From assembly GCF_900113745.1 (NCBI RefSeq), contig NZ_FOQL01000003.1, positions 62,001 through 126,000 of the forward strand: a stretch of 64,000 nucleotides of DNA, read 5' to 3'. Position numbers and translations under genes: made by a program. Within the stretch, counting starts at the first letter, position 1. Each line of letters starts with the position of its first letter. The notes beneath the pieces were generated by a model that did no database searches, was not told where the DNA came from, and saw nothing but the letters and a program-made list of their open reading frames with translations. The DNA comes from Pseudomonas guineae (lineage in GTDB: Bacteria; Pseudomonadota; Gammaproteobacteria; Pseudomonadales; Pseudomonadaceae). Positions 40,245 to 47,278 of the stretch are shown here, piece after piece.

Positions 40245-42119
40245 CTACAGCCGATCACCGCGTAACGCAGCCACCTGCGCCTGCAGCAGTTCGCGCTTGA
40301 CCGACTCGGCGGCTACCGGTGTGCCCGCTACTAGGGTGATGCGCGACCACAGGCGTTTGAATAAACCCTTGTGCGGATCACGGCTGAAAAAGCTGCCCCA
40401 TAAGCCTTGCAACGCCATGGGAATCACCGGCACCGGGTTAGTTTCGATGATGCGTTCGATGCCGTTTTTAAACTCATTAAGCTCGCCATCGGTGGTCAGC
40501 TTACCTTCCGGGAAGATGCACACCACCTCGCCATTGCGCAGGTATTCGGCGATTTTCTTGAAGGCGGCGTCGTAGATCAGCAGGTCTTCGTTGCGCCCGG
40601 CAATCGGTACGGTACCGGCGGTGCGGAAGATGAAATTGAGCACCGGCAGGTTGTAGATCTTGTAGTACATGACAAACCGCACCGGCCGGCGCACCGCACC
40701 ACCGACCAACAACGCATCGACAAACGATACGTGGTTGCACACCAGCACCGCCGCGCCTTCATCCGGAATCGCCTCTAGCCCCTTGTGCTCAACCCGGTAC
40801 ATCGAGTGGCTGAGCAGCCAGATCATAAAGCGCATGCTGAATTCGGGGACGATCTTGAAGATGTAGCTGTTGACCGCGATGTTCATCAGCGAAATGGTCA
40901 GGAACAGCTGTGGGATCGACAACTCGGCGACGCTGAGAAAGAGGATCGAGGCAATCGCCGAAGCCACCATAAACAGCGCGTTAAGAATGTTGTTGGCGGC
41001 AATCACCCGTGCCCGCTCATGCTCCACCGTGCGCGACTGGATCAGTGCATACAGCGGCACGATATAGAAGCCGCCAAACAAACCGATGCCCAGAATCGAG
41101 CCGAGAATCCACCACGCCTGGCTGTAGCTCAACACCGTCAGCCAGTCATGCGCCACCGCGGCCTCCGGGAAACCGCCGGAAAACCACCACAGCAAAATAC
41201 CGAATACCGTGAGGCCGATTGAGCCGAAGGGCACCAGACCAATTTCCACCTTGTGCCCGCTCATGCGCTCACACAGCATCGAGCCCAGGCCAATGCCCAG
41301 GGAGAACATGGTGAGGATCAATGTGACAACGCTTTCATCGCCGTTCAGCCACTCTTTGGCATAGGCCGGAATCTGCGTCAGGTACACCGCACCCAGGAAC
41401 CAGAACCAGGAATTGCCCACCAGCGAGCGCGACACCGCCGGACGCTGGCCCAGGCCGAGTTTCATGATCAGCCAGGACTGACGCAGGATGTTCCAATCCA
41501 GCTTGAGCTCTGGCATGGCCGGCGAAGCCGCGGGGATCCCCCGGCTGGCCAAATACCCGAGCACGGCTACCAACACTACGCAGGCGGCGACGATAGACGC
41601 ATAACCGCTGCTGGCCATGATGATCCCCGCGCCAACGGTGCCGGCCAGAATCGCCAAAAAGGTGCCCATTTCCACCAGCGCGTTACCGCCCACCAGCTCT
41701 TGTTCTTCGAGGTGCTGCGGCAGAATCGAGTACTTCACCGGGCCGAACAGCGCCGACTGCGTGCCCATGGCAAACAGCACCGCGAGCATTAGCGGCAGGC
41801 TGCCGAGCAGCACACCGGCGGCCCCTAACAGCATGATCACAATCTCGGCGAACTTGATCTTGCGGATCAGCGCGTCCTTGGCGAACTTCTCGCCAAACTG
41901 CCCGCCGAGGGCCGAGAACAGAAAGAACGGCAGGATAAACAGCAAGGCGCAGAGGTTGATCAGCAAAGCCTTGTCGGTGCCGGAACTGATCTTGAACAGA
42001 ATGGCGAGAATCAGTGATTGTTTGAAGATGTTGTCGTTGAAGGCGCCCAAAAGCTGGGTAATGAAAAACGGTAAAAAGCGTTTCTTACCCAGCAATGCGA
42101 ATTGTGATTGTTCGGTCAT
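40245..42119 (-). CDS. MFS transporter fused to PlsC-type acyltransferase
   Basis: About 624 residues from the ATG at 42119. The N-terminal two-thirds is an MFS transporter of the lysophospholipid-flippase (LplT) kind with about 12 helices (opening FLPFFITQLLGAFNDNIFKQSLIL). The C-terminal 200 residues are a glycerolipid acyltransferase with NHVSFVD (His463, Asp468) and FPEGKLTTDGEL. In E. coli LplT and Aas are separate and Aas also has an acyl-ACP synthetase domain; that third domain is absent here. Predicted role: import of lysophospholipid and its re-acylation. After the TAG stop the same frame stays open for 41 more codons (see findings). Confidence 0.88.
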   Translation of the reverse strand: MTEQSQFALLGKKRFLPFFITQLLGAFNDNIFKQSLILAILFKISSGTDKALLINLCALLFILPFFLFSALGGQFGEKFAKDALIRKIKFAEIVIMLLGAAGVLLGSLPLMLAVLFAMGTQSALFGPVKYSILPQHLEEQELVGGNALVEMGTFLAILAGTVGAGIIMASSGYASIVAACVVLVAVLGYLASRGIPAASPAMPELKLDWNILRQSWLIMKLGLGQRPAVSRSLVGNSWFWFLGAVYLTQIPAYAKEWLNGDESVVTLILTMFSLGIGLGSMLCERMSGHKVEIGLVPFGSIGLTVFGILLWWFSGGFPEAAVAHDWLTVLSYSQAWWILGSILGIGLFGGFYIVPLYALIQSRTVEHERARVIAANNILNALFMVASAIASILFLSVAELSIPQLFLTISLMNIAVNSYIFKIVPEFSMRFMIWLLSHSMYRVEHKGLEAIPDEGAAVLVCNHVSFVDALLVGGAVRRPVRFVMYYKIYNLPVLNFIFRTAGTVPIAGRNEDLLIYDAAFKKIAEYLRNGEVVCIFPEGKLTTDGELNEFKNGIERIIETNPVPVIPMALQGLWGSFFSRDPHKGLFKRLWSRITLVAGTPVAAESVKRELLQAQVAALRGDRL

Positions 42120-42226
42120 CGTCCGTGTACCTGTCTGCGAGGAGGTCAGGCATTTGACTGCAAGAACACCTGACAAAGCCACAGCCACGCGCACTTTTTG
42201 CTGCACCCGCAGCAAATTAATGGCGC

Positions 42227-42556
42227 CTACAACGGCAATTGGCCCAGCAACCCGCGCAGCACAAAGAACACCAACAAACCGCCACCGATGGTGGCCAGCA
42301 AGTGCCGGGTGAGTGCGGCGATGGCAATCGTCACCATGCCTGCCAGCAAGTAGGCGTTATCCAGATTAAACGCCCACTGCTGACCATCGGGGATGAGCAT
42401 GCCCGGCAGTACAATCGCGCTCAACACGGCCGTTGGCACGTAATGCAGGCTCTGGCGCACCAATGGCGGAAAACGCAGATCAGGAAAGGCAAACAAACTG
42501 TAGCGAATGGCAAAGGTAATCAGCGCCATGCCGAGAATCAGCAGCCAAGTATTCAT
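42227..42556 (-). CDS. azlD: AzlD-type branched-chain amino acid export subunit
   Basis: Small subunit (109 residues) of the AzlCD branched-chain amino acid exporter. Four hydrophobic helices, beginning LLILGMALITFAIRYSLFAFPDLRFPPLVRQSLHYVPTAVLSAIVLPGML (about residues 4-55), match AzlD. Its ATG overlaps the stop of azlC by 4 bases, the normal arrangement of this two-component exporter. Confidence 0.9.
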   Translation of the reverse strand: MNTWLLILGMALITFAIRYSLFAFPDLRFPPLVRQSLHYVPTAVLSAIVLPGMLIPDGQQWAFNLDNAYLLAGMVTIAIAALTRHLLATIGGGLLVFFVLRGLLGQLPL

Positions 42557-43269
42557 ACCCCACCGTCCTCGCCACTGGCTGGCGTTTTATAGCGCTCCAG
42601 CAGCACGCCAATTGCAATACCACTGAGCGCCGCTGCCATCAGCCCCAGCTTGTAGGGCCAGCTATGGCACAACAGGGCTACTGCGCCCGCGACCAATGCG
42701 GCGGCAATTTGCGGTTGGCTGCGCAGCGCCGGCACCACAATGCCGATAAAGGTCGCCAGCATGGCGAAATCCAGCCCCCAGCCCGCCAGGTTCGGCACGC
42801 TCTGACCAAACAGTGCGCCCACCAGCGAACTGCTCACCCACGACACATACAGCGCCAGTGCCACACCGGCGTGGTACCACTGGCCATGCTCAGCCATTCC
42901 GCGCGCCAGGTAACGGCGCTGCACCACGGCAAAGGTTTCATCGGTCAAACCGAACGCCAACGACACCCGCCAACGCTGCGCCAACCCACCCACATAAGGT
43001 TGCAGCGCTGCGCTGTAAAGCACATGGCGAAGGTTGACGACGAAGGTGGTGAGCAAAATCACCAACGTACCGCTGCCCAATGTCAGCAGGCTGATGGCAA
43101 TAAATTGCGCGGAGCCGGCATACACCAGCAATGACATGCCCAGCGCCTGCCCGAGGCTCAGCCCGGCCAGGCTGGCCAACGCACCGTAGATCAAACCGAA
43201 CGGCAGAATCCCTACGATCATTGGAATACTGTCGCGACTACCATAGAGAAAATGCTGTAAACGGCTCAT
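42553..43269 (-). CDS. azlC: AzlC-type branched-chain amino acid exporter
   Basis: Large subunit of the AzlCD exporter; about 238 residues from the ATG at 43269, which has AAGGAGGG ahead (longer frames lack a ribosome site). Polytopic, with the family stretches IPMIVGILPFGLIYGALA, MSLLVYAGSAQFIAISLL, NLRHVLYSAALQPYV and FGLTDETFAVVQRRY. AzlCD exports leucine, isoleucine, valine and analogues. Divergent from the MgtC/DUF4010 gene; no dedicated Lrp-type regulator is adjacent. Confidence 0.93.
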   Translation of the reverse strand: MSRLQHFLYGSRDSIPMIVGILPFGLIYGALASLAGLSLGQALGMSLLVYAGSAQFIAISLLTLGSGTLVILLTTFVVNLRHVLYSAALQPYVGGLAQRWRVSLAFGLTDETFAVVQRRYLARGMAEHGQWYHAGVALALYVSWVSSSLVGALFGQSVPNLAGWGLDFAMLATFIGIVVPALRSQPQIAAALVAGAVALLCHSWPYKLGLMAAALSGIAIGVLLERYKTPASGEDGGV

Positions 43270-43326
43270 GCGCCCTCCTTGAGCAGGACAGCCTGCCGCA
43301 TCCCAGCCGCAACGTCTTGAACAATC

Positions 43327-43342
43327 TTGCGCATTGACGCAA
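43327..43342 (-). promoter_or_regulatory. Inverted repeat in the azlC upstream region
   Basis: TTGCG and CGCAA arms with a 6-base spacer, 58-73 bases before the azlC start. Shape and position suit a dimeric regulator (Lrp/AsnC or LysR type), but 5-base arms can arise by chance. Confidence 0.3.
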
Positions 43343-43418
43343 CCACACACTGACGTGCCGCAATACAGCCTGACACTCACTGGCTAAACTGCCAGCATTG
43401 CTCACTTAGGACGCGCTC

Positions 43419-44675
43419 ATGCCGGAAGCTCTCGACACCTTGCTCAATTTTGCCAGCGCCTTGGCCGCCGGCCTGTTGATTGGTGCCGAGCGCGGCTGGC
43501 AGGGACGCAATGCCGATGACACCACGCTGGTGGCGGGAATTCGCACCTTCGCCCTAAGCAGCCTGCTCGGGGCCTTTGCCATGTTGCTTGGCGAACACTT
43601 CAGCGTCATCGCCTGGGCAGTGATTTTTGCCAGTTTTGCTCTGCTGGTGGTGGCTTCTTACTTTGGCGAACTGCAACGCTTGGGTGATATGGGCATGACC
43701 AGCGAAGTCGCGCTGCTGATCACTTTTCTGCTGGGTAGCCTGGCCATGGCCGGTTATGCCGGTTTGGCCGCTGGGGGCGCGGTGGCCGTGGCACTGCTGC
43801 TGAGCCTCAAGCAATCCTTGCACAGTGCCCTGCAGCGCCTCAGCGAGGCGGAGCTCTCCGGCGCGCTGAAGCTGCTGTTTATTTCCCTGGTGCTGCTGCC
43901 GGCGCTACCTAATCAGGGTTACGGCCCCTGGCAGGTATTCAACCCCTACGCTATGTGGTGGATGGTGGTGCTGATCGCCAGCATCGGCTTTGCTGCCTAT
44001 GTGGCAATCCGCTTGGTGGGTATGCGCAGTGGCCTGCTGATCACCTCACTGCTCGGCGGCATGGTCTCCTCTACCGCCATGACCATAACCCTGGCCCGAC
44101 TGGCGGCAGGACCTAACCTGCAAGCGATCCTGGCCAGCGGCCTACTCGCCACCTCGGCCCTGATGTTTCCGCGCATCCTGCTGGAAGTCGGCATCGTCAA
44201 CGCCAGCCTTTTGCCACAGCTGGTCTGGCCACTGGGCGTCGCCACTCTGGTATACGCCAGCGGTGCGTTGCTGTATTTCCGTCGCGCCGGCACCGAGAGT
44301 GAGGAAGCGGCCGAACCGCCGCTGAAAAACCCGTTTGAACTAGGTCCTGCCCTGCGTTTCGCCTCGCTGCTGGCGTTGATTCTGCTACTGGTTGAAGCGG
44401 CGCAGCGCTGGCTCGGCGATGTCGGCGTCTACCTGGTCGCACTGCTCTCGGGGCTGGCCGATGTCGATGCCATCACCCTGTCGCTGGCGCGCAGCGCGCA
44501 AGGTGAGCTAAATGCCCAGGTCGCTGTGCAGGGGATCTTTCTTGCCGCGCTCAGCAACAGCGTGGTCAAGGCCTGTCTCGTCGCGCTGATTGGCGGCCGC
44601 AAGCTCGCGCTGATGACCCTGCCCGTTATGGCGGCCGGCCTGCTGGCCGGTGCCGCGGTATTACTGCTGCTTTAA
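43419..44675 (+). CDS. MgtC/SapB and DUF4010 domain membrane protein
   Basis: Polytopic membrane protein of 418 residues. The N-terminal part is MgtC-like (FASALAAGLLIGAERGWQGR, with VAGIRTFALSSLLGAFAMLLGE). The C-terminal half is the DUF4010 domain (LVGMRSGLLITSLLGGMVSSTAMTITLARLA, and GLADVDAITLSLARSAQG). MgtC is tied to Mg2+ homeostasis and F-type ATP synthase control in pathogens; DUF4010 proteins are uncharacterised. About 11-12 helices in all. Single gene. Confidence 0.9.
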   Translation: MPEALDTLLNFASALAAGLLIGAERGWQGRNADDTTLVAGIRTFALSSLLGAFAMLLGEHFSVIAWAVIFASFALLVVASYFGELQRLGDMGMTSEVALLITFLLGSLAMAGYAGLAAGGAVAVALLLSLKQSLHSALQRLSEAELSGALKLLFISLVLLPALPNQGYGPWQVFNPYAMWWMVVLIASIGFAAYVAIRLVGMRSGLLITSLLGGMVSSTAMTITLARLAAGPNLQAILASGLLATSALMFPRILLEVGIVNASLLPQLVWPLGVATLVYASGALLYFRRAGTESEEAAEPPLKNPFELGPALRFASLLALILLLVEAAQRWLGDVGVYLVALLSGLADVDAITLSLARSAQGELNAQVAVQGIFLAALSNSVVKACLVALIGGRKLALMTLPVMAAGLLAGAAVLLLL

Positions 44676-44743
44676 AGCAACGCCGCGCCATAAACCCTCA
44701 GACTGTTGAGCGAATACTCGCCCAACAGCCTGATTAATACGCC

Positions 44744-46234
44744 CTACTCGGCCACTTGATCATCCAGCGCCATCACCCCAGCCGCCTGTTCGAGCAGCTC
44801 GGTAGGTAGACTCTTGCTGGCACGCGCGCCCAGCAGTTTGAGGTTCTCCACCCGGCTGATGATATTGCCCCGGCCATCACAAAGCTTGTTACGCGCCCCG
44901 GCATAGGCCTTGTCCAGCTGCTGCAGGCGTGCACCGACTTCATCGAGGTCCTGAATAAAGGCAACGAACTTGTCGTACAGCGCCCCGGCGCGCTCGGCAA
45001 TCTCGCGCGCATTCTGACTTTGCCGTTCCTGCCGCCACAAGCTGTCAATCACCCGCAGCGTGGCAAGCAAGGTAGTCGGGCTAACGATGACGATATGTTG
45101 ATCAAAGGCCTCCTGAAACAAGCCGGGATCCGCCTGCAGCGCTGCGGCAAAGGCCGCCTCAATCGGCACGAAGAGCAGCACGAAGTCCAGACTGTGCAGG
45201 CCTTCAAGACGTTGATAGTCCTTGAGCGAAAGGCCTTTCAAGTGATTACGCAGTGACAGCACATGCTGCTTCAACGCCAGCTGCCGAGTCGGCTCGTCAT
45301 CGGCGGCAATAAACTGTTGATAGGCCGTCAGACTGACCTTAGCGTCCACCACAACCTGCTTGTCGCCCGGCAGCTGGATCAGCACATCCGGCTGGAAGCG
45401 CTCGCCGTCGGCGCTCTTCAGGCTGACCTGGGTGTGGTACTCGCGGCCCTTCTCCAAGCCGGCGTGCTCCAACACTCTTTCGAGCACCAGCTCGCCCCAG
45501 TTGCCTTGGGTTTTCTGGCCCTTGAGGGCGCGAGTCAAATTAGTCGCCTCATCGCTCAAGCGCTGATTGAGCTGCTGCAAACGCTCCAGCTCCTTACCGA
45601 GAGAAAACCGTTCGCGGGCCTCTTGCTGGTAGCTTTCTTCCACGCGTTTTTCGAACGACTGGATGCGCTCTTTCAACGGGTCGAGCAACTGGCCGAGCTG
45701 CTGCTGGCTGGTCTCGGCAAAACGCTGCTCGCGCTCATCGAAAATCTTCCCAGCCAGCTCGGCAAACTGCGCACGCAACTCATCGCGCGAGCCTTGCAGA
45801 TCGCTCAGGCGCTGCTGATGGCTGTCCTGCTGTTCTTTGAGCTCAGCACTCAGCGAAGCGCGCAATGCATCCAGGCGGCGGATTTCGGCTTCCTGCTGTT
45901 CACGCTGGCGCGTCCAGGACTGCGCCGCGTCACGGGCGATCTGCCGTTCCTGTTGCAGCAGGTCAGCTTCACGGCGCAGCGCCGCCAGTTCGGCCTGTTG
46001 ATCGGCCTTGATCTCACTGATCTCGGCGATTTCTTCACGGCAATCGTCCAGCTGCGCTGCCAGGCCGGCCTGGGCCAGTTGCGCGTTACTCAGGCGCTCC
46101 TGCAACAAGCTGAATTCCAGCTGCTGGCGCGCCAGGCGGCGCTGCAGCGACCAAGCGAGATAAATAAGGGGAAGGGCTGCAGCGGCAATGCCAAGTAATG
46201 CAGGCGCCAGCGCGGTGGATAGATCAATGGGCAT
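44744..46234 (-). CDS. rmuC: DNA recombination protein RmuC
   Basis: 496-residue protein that limits inversions at short inverted repeats in E. coli. One N-terminal membrane helix (about 8-28) is followed by a long coiled coil (about 30-220, rich in Gln/Glu/Leu heptads). Then comes the RmuC domain with TQGNWGELVLERVLEHAGLEKGREY, FQPDVLIQLPGDKQVVVDAKVSLTAYQ, DFVLLFVPIEAAFAAAL and SPTTLLATLRVIDSLWRQERQ, a nuclease-like fold. A GGAG ribosome site lies 6 bases before the ATG. Confidence 0.95.
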   Translation of the reverse strand: MPIDLSTALAPALLGIAAAALPLIYLAWSLQRRLARQQLEFSLLQERLSNAQLAQAGLAAQLDDCREEIAEISEIKADQQAELAALRREADLLQQERQIARDAAQSWTRQREQQEAEIRRLDALRASLSAELKEQQDSHQQRLSDLQGSRDELRAQFAELAGKIFDEREQRFAETSQQQLGQLLDPLKERIQSFEKRVEESYQQEARERFSLGKELERLQQLNQRLSDEATNLTRALKGQKTQGNWGELVLERVLEHAGLEKGREYHTQVSLKSADGERFQPDVLIQLPGDKQVVVDAKVSLTAYQQFIAADDEPTRQLALKQHVLSLRNHLKGLSLKDYQRLEGLHSLDFVLLFVPIEAAFAAALQADPGLFQEAFDQHIVIVSPTTLLATLRVIDSLWRQERQSQNAREIAERAGALYDKFVAFIQDLDEVGARLQQLDKAYAGARNKLCDGRGNIISRVENLKLLGARASKSLPTELLEQAAGVMALDDQVAE

Positions 46235-46285
46235 AAGCAGCTCCGCAGAAAAGTACTGGCAGTATAACCAGTACCCTAAGCAGAG

Positions 46286-46693
46286 TCAGAGCTGTTTAAG
46301 CAGTTGTTGCGCCTCTAGCGAGCCCTGCCCAGCTGCTAACTCCAGCCAATGCCGCGCTTTTTTCGGCTCGTTGTGGCGAGACTGGCAATACAACTGACCA
46401 AGCTCAAGCTGAGCCCCCATATCACCGGCGCGCGCCGCCTGACGCAGCAGCTCAAAGCCCATGCGCCGATCACGCGGGTTGCCGCAATCGCGGCAGAGCA
46501 GCTGGCCCAAACGGCTTTGCGCCTGCACAACACCTTGTAAGGCGGGTTGCTTGAGCAGCCGACCGGCAAAGCGTTTGACGCTCGGCGCTTCACTCAGGCG
46601 CGGGCTGTCCAGCAACCAGAGTGCAACGCGCGCAGGCAAACGAGGCGTGACAACAGAGTGAGCAGCAGGGATACGAGTAATTACGCGTGGCAT
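46286..46693 (-). CDS. Sel1/tetratricopeptide repeat protein
   Basis: 135-residue protein with Sel1-like repeats in the second half: MGFELLRQAARAGDMGAQLELGQLY and KKARHWLELAAGQGSLEAQQLLKQL show the A-x-G-x-x-x-A pattern. A pair of cysteines (LCRDCG) precedes them. The N-terminus is basic without a clear signal peptide. Such proteins mediate protein-protein contacts; nothing in the context names a partner. Upstream of rmuC on the same strand, with a gap of about 50 bases. Confidence 0.8.
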   Translation of the reverse strand: MPRVITRIPAAHSVVTPRLPARVALWLLDSPRLSEAPSVKRFAGRLLKQPALQGVVQAQSRLGQLLCRDCGNPRDRRMGFELLRQAARAGDMGAQLELGQLYCQSRHNEPKKARHWLELAAGQGSLEAQQLLKQL

Positions 46694-47278
46694 AAAAAGC
46701 AGAGGTAGCTGGAAAGGCGCGCCACTCTACTCTTATTTTCGCCAAGGTAAAGCCTTGTAAAAAGCGCAAACCCGCGGTCTAGAGCAAGCGCTCGGGTTAA
46801 TCCACAGAAGCTGTGGATAACTTGGTGGATAACATGGGATCAAGCGTCGTTATCGCTTACCCCGTGGGGCCTGAGGTCAAACTGGTGATTTTTTCACCAG
46901 CATAAAAAACTCATATATTTCATTGACTTATAAAATCATTAAAAAGAATCAAGGGTTTACGTCAAACACTGAATTTAACTTGACGAGACGCATCGCAATT
47001 GTGCACAAGTCGCTGCGGCAAGCCGTCGCACTGCCCTTTTTCAGCGCAAAAAAGCCTGTAATCGCCACCCCGTCTATGCAGAGGGTGGCAATACCTTAGG
47101 CTTGTCAGGGTTAGCAGCCGCAGGCATGGCGCATGGTGCTTCGCTTAAAATCCGCCCACAGTGGAGGCTGCAACTGAACAGCCTACGTAACCCAGTCACA
47201 CAGCAGCCGTGATTGGCAGCATGGTGGACATGGGTTAACGTCCTGCCACGCCACACTCCCCACTATGGATCAGTGCTT
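46694..47278. other. Long intergenic region with AT-rich tract and hairpins
   Basis: No credible gene in 585 bases. It holds three DnaA-box-like 9-mers (46798-46832), a hairpin CTGGTGA/TCACCAG with a T5 loop at 46882-46900, a strongly AT-rich tract at about 46901-46965, and hairpins of GC-rich type near 47065-47085. A 60-residue frame on the minus strand at 47074-47256 looks spurious. The ydbH promoter must lie near the right edge. Confidence 0.7.
46798..46832. promoter_or_regulatory. Cluster of three DnaA-box-like sites
   Basis: A perfect DnaA box TTATCCACA is present on the minus strand at 46812-46820. One-mismatch boxes flank it: TAATCCACA at 46798-46806 (plus) and TTATCCACC at 46824-46832 (minus). 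The first two form an inverted pair 5 bases apart. An AT-rich stretch follows about 70 bases later. No dnaA, dnaN, rpmH or gyrB gene lies in this window, so this is not the usual Pseudomonas oriC. Confidence 0.6.

Noticed and set aside
44702..44727. Hairpin after the MgtC/DUF4010 gene (CTGTTG/CAACAG arms)
   Set aside because: The stem has a mismatch and no T-run, so I did not list it as a terminator.
47074..47256. A 60-codon minus-strand frame in the long intergenic region
   Set aside because: No ribosome site, no family pattern and an Arg/Cys-rich composition like other shadow frames.
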